64,000 nt of DNA, taken from positions 1 through 64,000 of the forward strand of contig JAKAFW010000009.1 of assembly GCA_021817845.1 (NCBI GenBank), read 5' to 3'. Positions 10,206-19,285 of the stretch are shown one piece after another. The DNA is from FEN-1297 sp021817845 (lineage in GTDB: Bacteria > Bacteroidota > Ignavibacteria > Ignavibacteriales > Ignavibacteriaceae). Position numbers and translations under genes: made by a program. Numbering within the stretch: the first letter of the stretch is position 1; the number at the start of each line of letters is the position of its first letter. The notes under the pieces are model-generated. The model was not told the DNA's origin, searched no databases, and worked only from the letters and a program-made list of their open reading frames with translations.

Positions 10206-13043
10206 ATGAAAAAATTGGTAATTATATTTGGGTTTCTTAATCTTCTTTTCAGCGGAATTATTTTCGGTAATGATTTAGAAACTGGACTTACTGCATCAGA
10301 CCTGCGCTGCGAATATAAAGTAACTCCTGTTACGGATGTTAAAAATCCCCGGCTTAGCTGGATATTAAATTCTGATGAAAGAGGACAGTACCAGACGGCT
10401 TATCAAATAATTGTGGCATCTTCCCCCGGGAAACTTGAAGCGGACAAAGCTGACTTATGGAATTCCGAAAAAATAAAAAGCAATAAGACTTATCAAATAG
10501 AATATAAAGGAAAGCCCTTAATATCTCGCGAAATATGTTATTGGAAAGTTAGAAGCTGGGATAAGAACGGCGAGCCGGGGCAGTGGAGCTCAATCTCACA
10601 TTGGGAGATGGGTCTTCTAAATAAAAATGAATGGAAGGCAAATTGGATAGGACTGGATTTGAATAATCTCGGTAAAGGGAAAACATATCATTTACCGCCT
10701 GCTCCTTATTTAAGAAAGGAAATCAAATTAAACGGCAGAATTAAAAAAGCCCGGTTGTATGTTACTGCTTTAGGGCTGTATGAGTTCTATATAAACGGAA
10801 ATAAAATAGGGAACGATTATTTAACCCCCGGCTGGACGGATTATAACAAGCGGGTCTATTATCAAACTTATGATGTTACAAATAATCTTCATAAGGGTGA
10901 AAATGCAATCGGTTCTATTCTATCATATGGCTGGTATTCCGGTTATATTGGATATGCTTTGTTAGTTAAAAACCCTAAGGTAAGGGCGTTTTACGGTAAA
11001 GTTCCTAAGTTAATGGCGCAACTCGAAGTGGAATACGACAACGGGACGAAGGCAGTCTTCGTTACTGATGCTTCCTGGGAAGCCAACTACGGTCCGATTG
11101 TCGAATCTGATATTTTAGAAGGTGAATTATATGATGCGCGCAAGGAATTCAATAATTGGGCTAATATAGGTTTTAATGATTCGAATTGGAAAAAGATTGA
11201 GGTCTACCCGGGAACTAAACGTAAAATACAATGTTACCCTGGAAACCCTATCCAAATTACTCAAGTAATTCATCCTATTTCGATTACTCTGCGTGATAAT
11301 GATAGATATATTTTTAATATGGGACAAAACTTTGCGGGTATAGTTACACTAAAAGTTAAAGGCAACGTTGGCGACACAGTTGTGATTCGTTACGGCGAAA
11401 TGCTTTATCCTGACGGGTGTTTAATGACTGATAACCTTCGCATGGCAAGGGCGACTGATACATATATCTTAAAAGGTAATCCCGACGGCGAGACATGGAC
11501 TCCCAGTTTTACTTATCACGGTTTTCAGTATGTTGAAGTAAGCGGATTAAAAAACAAACCTGATCTTAACACAATCACCGGCTTGGTTCTGGGCTCAACA
11601 ACACCCGTAGCAGGCTCGTTTGCATGCAGCGACACTATGGTTAATAAGCTTTACAGCAATATAGTTTGGACTCAACGGTCAAATTTTATGGATATACCGA
11701 CGGATTGTCCGCAAAGGGATGAACGTCTGGGGTGGACGGCAGACGCACAAATTTATGTTAGCTCTGCAGTCTGTAACAGAGATGTAGCGGCGTTTTTTAC
11801 GAAATGGCTCGTCGATTTAAACGATGCTCAATTACCGAACGGAGCCTATCCGGTATTTGCACCTTTCCCGCATTTACGCTCATCGGACAGCTACTCACCC
11901 GGCTGGATGGAAGCGGGAATTATAATTCCTTATCAAATTTATAAGACCTATGACGACACGCGTTTGATAAAGAAGTACTGGTCCAATATGGTAAAGTTTA
12001 TGAACTTTCTCGAGAAGAAGAGCAGAGGTAAATACTATTTTGCAGAAGGTTCTTTTGAAGATATTGAGCCGAAAGGAGGCTATGGAGATTGGCTGTCGAT
12101 TGGGAAAAAAACATCACCGGATATGCTAGCTACGATGTACTACGGTTATTGTGCTTCGATGATGTCTGAAATGGCAAATGCCGCCAATAAAACTGAACAA
12201 GCAAAATATTTTGCTGATCTTTTTAATAAAATAAAAAAGGCTTTCCTTCAGCACTATGCTGCATCAGACGGAAGGCTAAAATGCGACGCAAAGGCATACG
12301 GTTCCGGTGAAGGTTATGTGGACGGACAACTCGGATTTTCCGGCAATACTCAGACCGCATATGATAATGCTATTTACATGCACATGCTTCCGGATAGTCT
12401 CGTTGCAAAAGCCGGAGAGTATCTTAATCAATTGGTCTTAGATAATAAAGGTTATTTAACGACAGGGTTCCTCGGGGTGAAAGCGTTATTGCCTGCTTTA
12501 TCGATGACGGGACATAATTCAACTGCATACAGGTTACTGCTGAACAAAAATTATCCATCATGGGAATATGAAATCGAAAACGGCGCTACGACAATTTGGG
12601 AGAGATGGAACAGTTATACAAAAGGACAAGGTTTTATGGCCGGAATGAATTCATTTAATCACTATTCTTTTGGTTCTGTGTGCGAATGGATGTTTAACTA
12701 TATGGCGGGAATCAGAACGGAAGGTCCGGCATACAAGCATATCATAATAAAACCCGAAATCTCAAATGGAAAAATCACGAATGCACAAGCCTCGTTGATT
12801 ACGATGAATGGTAAAATAGTTTCTTCATGGAAAGTGGAAGGAAATAAACTTCTTATGCATGCAACAATCCCAGTTAATGCATCATCTGTAATTTACATCC
12901 CTGCAAAAGCTGAGGATTCTGTAAAAGAAGATGGCATTGAAATAAATAAAGGTAAAGGAATTGAGGTCGACAAGTTCGAGAATGGTTATCTAAGAGTAAA
13001 AGCAGGTTCAGGAGAATTCAATTTTGAATCAGAAATTAATTGA
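10206..13043 (+). CDS. Exported GH78 alpha-L-rhamnosidase (second copy)
   Basis: 945 residues from ATG 10206, chosen because it begins directly with a signal peptide (MKKLVIIFGFLNLLFSG); the frame is open further upstream, but that would overlap the preceding gene. Family 78 order is complete: N-terminal fibronectin-like domain, lectin-like jelly roll (KARLYVTALGLYEFYINGNK), beta-sandwich (FNMGQNFAGIVTLK), (alpha/alpha)6 barrel and C-terminal domain. The catalytic loop DCPQRDERLGWTADAQ starts at Asp500, with Glu506 as the proposed general acid. Only the Gly of the usual WTGDA is changed to Ala. The N-terminal region is clearly related to the gene scrap at 15900-16193. Expected to release alpha-L-rhamnose in the periplasm or outside. 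Confidence 0.92.
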   Translation: MKKLVIIFGFLNLLFSGIIFGNDLETGLTASDLRCEYKVTPVTDVKNPRLSWILNSDERGQYQTAYQIIVASSPGKLEADKADLWNSEKIKSNKTYQIEYKGKPLISREICYWKVRSWDKNGEPGQWSSISHWEMGLLNKNEWKANWIGLDLNNLGKGKTYHLPPAPYLRKEIKLNGRIKKARLYVTALGLYEFYINGNKIGNDYLTPGWTDYNKRVYYQTYDVTNNLHKGENAIGSILSYGWYSGYIGYALLVKNPKVRAFYGKVPKLMAQLEVEYDNGTKAVFVTDASWEANYGPIVESDILEGELYDARKEFNNWANIGFNDSNWKKIEVYPGTKRKIQCYPGNPIQITQVIHPISITLRDNDRYIFNMGQNFAGIVTLKVKGNVGDTVVIRYGEMLYPDGCLMTDNLRMARATDTYILKGNPDGETWTPSFTYHGFQYVEVSGLKNKPDLNTITGLVLGSTTPVAGSFACSDTMVNKLYSNIVWTQRSNFMDIPTDCPQRDERLGWTADAQIYVSSAVCNRDVAAFFTKWLVDLNDAQLPNGAYPVFAPFPHLRSSDSYSPGWMEAGIIIPYQIYKTYDDTRLIKKYWSNMVKFMNFLEKKSRGKYYFAEGSFEDIEPKGGYGDWLSIGKKTSPDMLATMYYGYCASMMSEMANAANKTEQAKYFADLFNKIKKAFLQHYAASDGRLKCDAKAYGSGEGYVDGQLGFSGNTQTAYDNAIYMHMLPDSLVAKAGEYLNQLVLDNKGYLTTGFLGVKALLPALSMTGHNSTAYRLLLNKNYPSWEYEIENGATTIWERWNSYTKGQGFMAGMNSFNHYSFGSVCEWMFNYMAGIRTEGPAYKHIIIKPEISNGKITNAQASLITMNGKIVSSWKVEGNKLLMHATIPVNASSVIYIPAKAEDSVKEDGIEINKGKGIEVDKFENGYLRVKAGSGEFNFESEIN

Positions 13044-13144
13044 ATCCTCGTCTCTATAAAAATTTATCAGCATTGGCAAAATCTGAACCATGGTACAGTA
13101 CTAAAGAGCTTCCGGGCGATTGGAATATAACTAATCTAAATTAA
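13043..13144 (+). other. Short open scrap after the GH78 gene
   Basis: Overlapping the GH78 stop by one base is a 33-codon open stretch (NPRLYKNLSALAKSEPWYST, then KELPGDWNITNLN and stop). It has no start codon or ribosome site. The composition looks protein-like, so it may be the tail of a deleted gene, but I do not recognise it and it could be chance. Confidence 0.25.
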
Positions 13145-13227
13145 ATAAGTCTGGCATTTTAGTCCCGGAAAGAAAATAATAAATTTGAGATCAATATTAA
13201 TTGAATATAAAATGGAGTTAATTAAAA

Positions 13228-14544
13228 ATGAAAAAAAATATTTTGTTTGCTATTATTATGAACTTTTGCACCATTAATGCTCAGAATCCTATTGTTCCTG
13301 CCGGTAATTATTGTGCGGATCCTTCCGCTCATGTATGGCCCGATGGTAAAATATACGTTTACGGTTCTAAAGACGAAAGTCAGAAGTATTATTGCTCAAA
13401 AAGTTACGATGTTTGGTGCTCTAGCGATTTAGTCCATTGGGTTAAAACAGAAAATGCTTTCTCAACTAAAGACATAAATGATCAAGCAAAATTCAAAAAT
13501 GATTTTTTATATGCTCCGGACTGTATGTATAAGAACGGTACCTATTATCTTTATTATTGTCTTTCCAGTGCCAAAGACAATGAAGGAGTTGCAATAAGTA
13601 AATCACCTACAGGTCCCTTCGTTAACGGGAAAGTGATTAACCTGAAAGGAATGGATCAAATTGATCCCTGCGTGTTTATGGATGATGACGGACAGGCTTA
13701 TATGATTTGGGGGCAATTTGCTGCCAAGGTAGCGAAACTGAAACCCGATATGACTGAGATAGATCCATCCACAATAAAAGACAGCGTGGTTACTGAAAAA
13801 GAACATTATTTTCACGAAGGCGGCTACATGATTAAACGCAACGGAATTTATTATTTTATTTATGCGGATATGCAAAGAGCTAATATGCCGACTTGTATAG
13901 GATATTCAACGAGCAAATCTCCGTTCGGTCCTTTTAAATATGGCGGAATTATTGTAGACAATAATCATTGCGACCCTGGTGTATGGAACAATCATGGGTC
14001 TGTTGTTGAGATGAATGGTAAATGGTACGTCTTTTATCATAGATCGACACATGATTCTTTCTCTATGAGAAAAACTTGCATTGAACCGATTACTTTTAAT
14101 TCAGATGGAAGTATTAAAGAAGTTGAAATGACTTCGCAGGGTGCTGGACGTCCCCTGGATTCTTTTACTGAAATTGAAGCCGATAGAGCCTGCCTTTTAT
14201 TCGGTAATGTTCGAATACAGAATTATACTAAGGATAACGATGAACTGGGTGGAATTAAAAACGGCGATAGAGCAGCATTTAAATATTTAGATTACGGATC
14301 CGGAGCAGACGGTTTTGAGGTTTCTGTTATTCCGGGAAAAAATGCCGGCAAGATAGATATTGTAACGGATCAGCCTTGGCATGCGGCTGTCGGTTCGATT
14401 GAAATTCCGGCAGGCGATTCCAAAACAATTAAAACATTTAATTGTACTATAAATAAAATAAAAGGAGTTCATGCACTTTGGCTAAGATTTTCTGGCGATG
14501 GGGAAAATTTATTTGCTGTTGATTCTTTTAAATTTTTGAGATGA
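13228..14544 (+). CDS. Exported GH43 glycosidase with CBM6
   Basis: 438 residues with a short signal peptide (MKKNILFAIIMNFCTINAQ). The GH43 propeller shows all three catalytic acids: base Asp31 (YCADPSAHVWPDG), pKa-modulating Asp146 (QIDPCVFMDDDGQAY) and general acid Glu197 (HEGGYMIKRNGIYYF). Residues about 310-438 form a CBM6-like beta-sandwich (YLDYGSGADGFEVSV through HALWLRFSGDGENLFAVDSF). This arrangement is typical of arabinofuranosidases or beta-xylosidases acting on arabinan or arabinoxylan side chains; which one is not decidable here. It is followed 46 bp later by the aldolase gene. Confidence 0.88.
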   Translation: MKKNILFAIIMNFCTINAQNPIVPAGNYCADPSAHVWPDGKIYVYGSKDESQKYYCSKSYDVWCSSDLVHWVKTENAFSTKDINDQAKFKNDFLYAPDCMYKNGTYYLYYCLSSAKDNEGVAISKSPTGPFVNGKVINLKGMDQIDPCVFMDDDGQAYMIWGQFAAKVAKLKPDMTEIDPSTIKDSVVTEKEHYFHEGGYMIKRNGIYYFIYADMQRANMPTCIGYSTSKSPFGPFKYGGIIVDNNHCDPGVWNNHGSVVEMNGKWYVFYHRSTHDSFSMRKTCIEPITFNSDGSIKEVEMTSQGAGRPLDSFTEIEADRACLLFGNVRIQNYTKDNDELGGIKNGDRAAFKYLDYGSGADGFEVSVIPGKNAGKIDIVTDQPWHAAVGSIEIPAGDSKTIKTFNCTINKIKGVHALWLRFSGDGENLFAVDSFKFLR

Positions 14545-14590
14545 ACGATTATTGAAAGTAAACATTTGAAAATAATAATTAAGGACTAAA

Positions 14591-15883
14591 ATGAAATTTA
14601 AATTTTTACACCCTAGGGACGAGATTATTGAAATAATAAATCGTATCTATAGGAACGGAATGACAACCACTTCGGGGGGAAATCTTTCAATTCTTGACGA
14701 TGACGGATCTATCTGGATAACTCCGAAAGGTGTCGATAAGGGAACGCTGGCACCGGGCGATATAATTCGTGTATTCCCTGACGGTAAACATGAGGGTATT
14801 CACGAACCTTCGTCTGAATTCCCCTTTCATCTTGCTATATATAAAGCAAGACCGGATATAAAGGCAATAGTACATGCTCATCCTCCGGCACTTGTTTCTT
14901 TTGCGATTACAAGAAAAATACCCGACACTCATATTGTACCGAAGGCAAGCGAAATATGCGGAAAGGTTGGCTATGCTAAATATGCTTTACCGGGGAGTGA
15001 CAAGCTAGGCAAAGTGATTGCCGATATTTTCAAAAATGGTCACGAAACCGTTCTTATGGAAAACCATGGAATAGTTACTGTGGGTAATAGTTTAATGCAT
15101 GCATTCCAAAGGTTGGAGACTCTTGATTTCTGCGCGCGTCTCACTCTAAAAGCTAATATTCTCGGAAAGGTTAAAGTCCTAAGTAAGAAAGAACTTGAAT
15201 TATCAAGAAAAGGATTTTTACTCGGCACTTTTAAACATTCTCATCCGTCATCAGAGGAAAAAGATATCCGCAAAAGAATGATTACTCTTATCAGAAGAAG
15301 CTATGATCAAAATCTTTTTACAAGTCTGGAAGGTACATTTTCCGCAAGGATAAGCCGAAATGAGTTCCTAATAACGCCGTTTGGGATGGATCGTAAATAT
15401 CTAAATGCTGAAGATCTTGTATTAATAAAAAACGGCAAAAAAGAAATCGGAACTACTCCCAGCAGGAGCGTAAAACTTCACATAGCCTTATACAAAAAAA
15501 ACCCTGAACTGAATGCAATTATAATAGCTCATCCACCTAATATTCTTGCATTTGGCGTAAGCGGTGTCAAGTTTGATTCAAGAACAATTCCGGAAAGCTT
15601 TCTTGTCTTAAGAGATATTCCAATACTTCCCTACGGATTGGAGTTTAACTATGGCGACAAGACGGGCAATAGGCTCACTGAAATTATTTCGGAAAAAACA
15701 CCTATCGTTATTTGTGAAAATAGCTGCGTGATCGTTACCGGAAATTCATTGTTGCAAAGTTATGACAGGCTGGAAGTTGCTGAGTTTTCCGCTAAGTCGG
15801 TTATTGCTTCCAAGGCAATTGGAGAAATTGTGCCGATCGGAAAATTCGAAATAGACGAATTGGAAAAAGCATTTGACCTATAA
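14591..15883 (+). CDS. Tandem class II aldolase, second domain degenerate
   Basis: 430 residues without a signal peptide, hence cytoplasmic. The first half (about 1-210) is a class II aldolase/adducin domain of the L-fuculose/L-rhamnulose-1-phosphate aldolase type, with catalytic Glu76 (SSEFPFH) and zinc ligands His95, His97 (VHAHPP) and His159 (ENHG). These match the Glu73/His92/His94/His155 set known from fuculose aldolase. The second half repeats the fold, but the corresponding positions read Ser, Ile (IIAHPP keeps one His) and Ser (ENSC), so it probably cannot bind zinc. In context it would split a deoxy-ketose phosphate derived from rhamnose or fucose into DHAP and lactaldehyde. No kinase or isomerase gene is nearby. 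An adducin-like or epimerase role is less likely. Confidence 0.8.
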   Translation: MKFKFLHPRDEIIEIINRIYRNGMTTTSGGNLSILDDDGSIWITPKGVDKGTLAPGDIIRVFPDGKHEGIHEPSSEFPFHLAIYKARPDIKAIVHAHPPALVSFAITRKIPDTHIVPKASEICGKVGYAKYALPGSDKLGKVIADIFKNGHETVLMENHGIVTVGNSLMHAFQRLETLDFCARLTLKANILGKVKVLSKKELELSRKGFLLGTFKHSHPSSEEKDIRKRMITLIRRSYDQNLFTSLEGTFSARISRNEFLITPFGMDRKYLNAEDLVLIKNGKKEIGTTPSRSVKLHIALYKKNPELNAIIIAHPPNILAFGVSGVKFDSRTIPESFLVLRDIPILPYGLEFNYGDKTGNRLTEIISEKTPIVICENSCVIVTGNSLLQSYDRLEVAEFSAKSVIASKAIGEIVPIGKFEIDELEKAFDL

Positions 15884-15899
15884 TTATTATTCTTTTACA

Positions 15900-16193
15900 A
15901 AATTAAATGAAAATAAATTTAATATTTGGAATACCGGCAAGGTTTTTAGTAATCAAAATATCCAAATTTATTATAAGGGTAAAAAATTAAACTCAAGGGG
16001 TATTTATTACTGGAAGGTTAGAATATGGGATAAAAACGGAATGCCTTGCCGGTGGAGTAAAACTGCTTCATGGACTATGGGACTTTTAAATAAAAGTGAA
16101 TGGAAAGCTGAATGGATCGGACTGGATTTGTATAATCTAAACAGAAATACGCAGTTAATTCTGCCTCCTGCACCTTACCTGCGTAGATGTTAA
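15900..16193 (+). pseudogene. Internal scrap of a GH78 gene
   Basis: Right after the aldolase stop, an open frame reads FNIWNTGKVFSNQNIQIYYK, then YYWKVRIWDKNGMP, then GLLNKSEWKAEWIGLDLYNL and PPAPYLRRC before a stop. This is the N-terminal fibronectin-like domain and linker of a GH78 enzyme, closely parallel to the 10206 gene (LLNKNEWKANWIGLDLNNL, PPAPYLRKE). Both ends are missing: there is no signal peptide and the frame stops where the catalytic parts should begin. It is a diverged paralogue remnant, not a direct recent copy, as many codons differ. Confidence 0.8.
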
Positions 16194-16227
16194 ATCACTT
16201 ATATATAATGAAATTAGGAGTCTAAAA

Positions 16228-19200
16228 ATGTTACAATACTTAATTAATCGATTTTCCCGGATTGATTTTTCCAATGTGATTTCCTCTACATTTCTATGTC
16301 TGACATTTTTTACTATTGGAAATGTGAGTGCAAAACAATTTTATATGGAGAAAACTGCTGTGAGGAATGAGATAAAAAGCTCAGCCTTTGTCAACCTTAT
16401 AAAGAATAATAAAAAGTCAAATTCTTTGCAGGGACAGAAAAAAACGGGAAAAATTCTTTTTAAAAAAGATGATAATACTTTCTCAGGAAAACAAGTTAAA
16501 AGCAGTCGTTCAGAACCGGAGTCAATTTCACTTGCCGGGAAATGGAAATTCCGATTGGATCCAGAGAAAGTTGGGGAAAAAGAGGAATGGTTTAAAACTG
16601 CTCTTCCAGATAATATCAAATTACCGGGATCTTGCCAGGATCAAGGTTACGGGGAAAAAGTAATCCAGCCATGGATTGGGCGTCTTACTCCCAAATTTAA
16701 GTATGAAGGACCTGCATGGTATCAACGCGTAATAAATGTACCGGTTTCGTGGAAAGGAAAACATCTCGAGTTATTTCTTGAAAGATGCTACTGGGAGACA
16801 AATGTCTGGCTGGATAATATAAAATTCGGCAGTCAGAATAGTCTTTCGACTCCTCATGTTTATGATCTGGGCTCAATCAAACCGGGCAGGCATTTACTTA
16901 CGATTTGTGTAGATAATACTTATAAATTACCTATCGGCAGATGGACTTCGGCAATTACTTATGATACTCAGGGCGACTGGAACGGTATAATAGGCAGGAT
17001 AGAATTGCGGGCGGAACAGTTACTTGAAATTAAAAGAGTACAAATTTATCCCGATGATCTAATTATTACTATAAATAACCAGACTGGTATTATTCAAGAT
17101 GCTAATATTCAATGTTCTATTCCTCGATTAGAATATAAATTTCAGAAATCAAAGATTAATAAAGGGATCAGTTCAGTAAAAATTCCTTTCAAAACAATTG
17201 GTAAACTCTGGGATGATTTCATACCGGTAATAAAACAACTAACTGTTAAGATAAAATCCAATGAATACAGCGATAAAAAAATTATTCCTTATGCGGTTCG
17301 AAAACTAAGCACGAAAGGCAATCAATTTACACTTAACGGAAAACCAATAATGTTGCGCGGTACTGTTGATGAATGTGTTTATCCGCTTACAGGGTATCCG
17401 CCTATGGATAAGGCATCCTGGCTTCGAACGCTTCGAATTTGTAAGTCTTACGGATTCAACTTTATGAGATTTCATTCCTGGTGTCCTCCCGAAGCTGCAT
17501 TCGAAGCAGGCGATGAACTTGGGTTTCAATTTCAAGTTGAATTACCCCTTTGGACTATGGATACTCCGCATTTTGGGAAGGACCCTAAACGGGATCAATT
17601 TATTCGTGATGAGCTTAAACGTATTTTAACCGTATACGGTAATCATCCTTCATTTGCTTTAATGGCTATGGGGAACGAATCAAGCGGATCGTTGGACAGC
17701 CTGGTCATGTTAGCCAGGAAATTAGATCCGCGCCATCTTTATCGTTGCGAAAACGGTCAGACACCTGCCCAGGGCGATTACGTCGAGATCGGAGAGCGCG
17801 GAGTTATAGGGCCGAGTACCGATTGGGATAGATCCGAGATTGCCGGATGGATCGCAGGAAATGACAATACAAACCGTATTAGTCAAGTACCGACATTATC
17901 GCATGAAGTTGGTCAATGGTGCATGTACCCTGACTTTGATGAGATAAAAAAATTCACCGGATCTCTCTTACCATATAATTTTGAAAGCTATAGAAAATCT
18001 CTTAAAGCACATCATATGCTGGATGAAGATAAAACTTTTGCCAAGGCCAGCGGAAAATTTAGTGTGCTACTTTATAAAGAAGAAATTGAAGCATGCGAGC
18101 GTACATACCCGTATGGTGGTTTTGAAATTCTTGACGCACGCGATCATCCCGGGCAGGGAACCGCTATTGTAGGATGGCTTGATTCATTCTGGGATTCGAA
18201 AGGACTTATAACACCTGAAGAGTTTCGCAGATTCTGTGCTCCGATCGTATGCCTTCTGCGGATGCCGAAGAGAGTCTATTCAAAAGGCGACTTGTTTGCT
18301 GCAAAAGCTGAGGTTGCTAACTATAGCTCTGATTCGTTAAATGTAATCCCCTCATGGCAGATAAAGAATACTGAAGGCGATATAATTGCCAGTGGTAATC
18401 TAAAGCTTTCAAATCTTGAAGAAGGAAAGTTGACGGCTGTGGGTGATATAAAGGTTGATCTTAATAAAGTAAAGGTTCCTGACCGGCTAACCGTTATGTT
18501 AAGTGCCGCTGGTACCTCTAACAGTTGGAATATTTGGGTCTATCCTAAAAAGCAAGTAACCATACCCCCAAATGTAATTATTACTCATGAGTTTGATGAT
18601 AGAACAATTAAAGCTCTTGCTGAAGGTAAACGAGTGCTTTTGTTCTCCTCACCTAAAGAAGGAGTTATAACACCTCCCAGGGGATTTTATGCCCCAGACT
18701 CTGTTAGGTATTTACCGCCAGTAAGCGCAGGCAAGAATGCCATTCCCGGCAGCTTTATGCCTGTTTTTTGGAATGCAAGGTTATTTAATCAAATTGGAAC
18801 CCTTGGCATACTCTGTGATCCTAAAAATCCTGCCCTCTTAGGTTTTCCAACAGAATCACATAGCGATTGGCAATGGGCAGACCTTCTTGGTAGATTTTCG
18901 GCAGCCGAATCCTTTCGTGTTGCAGGAGCTCCACTGGCAATGTGTGATACATTAGAAAAGAAAGCAGACGATAAACTTAACCGCTCAAAAGCAATAATAT
19001 TAAATGAAACACCTGCCGGTTTCAGGCCTATAGTTCAGGTTATTGATAATTATGACCGGAATGCAAAACTTGGAGTCGTTTTTGAAACACGTGTCGGAAA
19101 AGGCAAGTTGCTGGTATGTGCTATGGACTTGGAAACAGATGCTAATAAGCGCCCTGAAGCCCGTCAAATGGAACAAAGCTTATTAAACTATATGGCCGGT

Positions 19201-19263
19201 GATAAATTTTTACCTAAGTATGAGCTTCCTATTAAATTATTAGATAAACTGCTACTGCCTTGA
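16228..19263 (+). CDS. Exported GH2 glycosidase
   Basis: 1011 residues with an N-terminal hydrophobic export signal (VISSTFLCLTFFTIGNVSA). Domains are a GH2 sugar-binding jelly roll (WYQRVINVPVSWKGKHLELF), an Ig-like sandwich, and a TIM barrel with the general acid Glu484 in ALMAMGNESSG and nucleophile Glu560 in LSHEVGQW. Beyond about 680 there are further beta-rich domains not typical of short GH2 enzymes, including a KADDKLNR-containing region and a GKGKLLVCAMDLETD block resembling the glutamine-amidotransferase-like tail of large GH2 or GH42 enzymes. Likely acts on beta-galactosides, beta-glucuronides or beta-mannosides; large secreted GH2 proteins in rhamnogalacturonan clusters have several specificities, so none is assigned. 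Confidence 0.87.
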   Translation: MLQYLINRFSRIDFSNVISSTFLCLTFFTIGNVSAKQFYMEKTAVRNEIKSSAFVNLIKNNKKSNSLQGQKKTGKILFKKDDNTFSGKQVKSSRSEPESISLAGKWKFRLDPEKVGEKEEWFKTALPDNIKLPGSCQDQGYGEKVIQPWIGRLTPKFKYEGPAWYQRVINVPVSWKGKHLELFLERCYWETNVWLDNIKFGSQNSLSTPHVYDLGSIKPGRHLLTICVDNTYKLPIGRWTSAITYDTQGDWNGIIGRIELRAEQLLEIKRVQIYPDDLIITINNQTGIIQDANIQCSIPRLEYKFQKSKINKGISSVKIPFKTIGKLWDDFIPVIKQLTVKIKSNEYSDKKIIPYAVRKLSTKGNQFTLNGKPIMLRGTVDECVYPLTGYPPMDKASWLRTLRICKSYGFNFMRFHSWCPPEAAFEAGDELGFQFQVELPLWTMDTPHFGKDPKRDQFIRDELKRILTVYGNHPSFALMAMGNESSGSLDSLVMLARKLDPRHLYRCENGQTPAQGDYVEIGERGVIGPSTDWDRSEIAGWIAGNDNTNRISQVPTLSHEVGQWCMYPDFDEIKKFTGSLLPYNFESYRKSLKAHHMLDEDKTFAKASGKFSVLLYKEEIEACERTYPYGGFEILDARDHPGQGTAIVGWLDSFWDSKGLITPEEFRRFCAPIVCLLRMPKRVYSKGDLFAAKAEVANYSSDSLNVIPSWQIKNTEGDIIASGNLKLSNLEEGKLTAVGDIKVDLNKVKVPDRLTVMLSAAGTSNSWNIWVYPKKQVTIPPNVIITHEFDDRTIKALAEGKRVLLFSSPKEGVITPPRGFYAPDSVRYLPPVSAGKNAIPGSFMPVFWNARLFNQIGTLGILCDPKNPALLGFPTESHSDWQWADLLGRFSAAESFRVAGAPLAMCDTLEKKADDKLNRSKAIILNETPAGFRPIVQVIDNYDRNAKLGVVFETRVGKGKLLVCAMDLETDANKRPEARQMEQSLLNYMAGDKFLPKYELPIKLLDKLLLP

Positions 19264-19285
19264 ATTATGTATAATTGGAGTAAAT

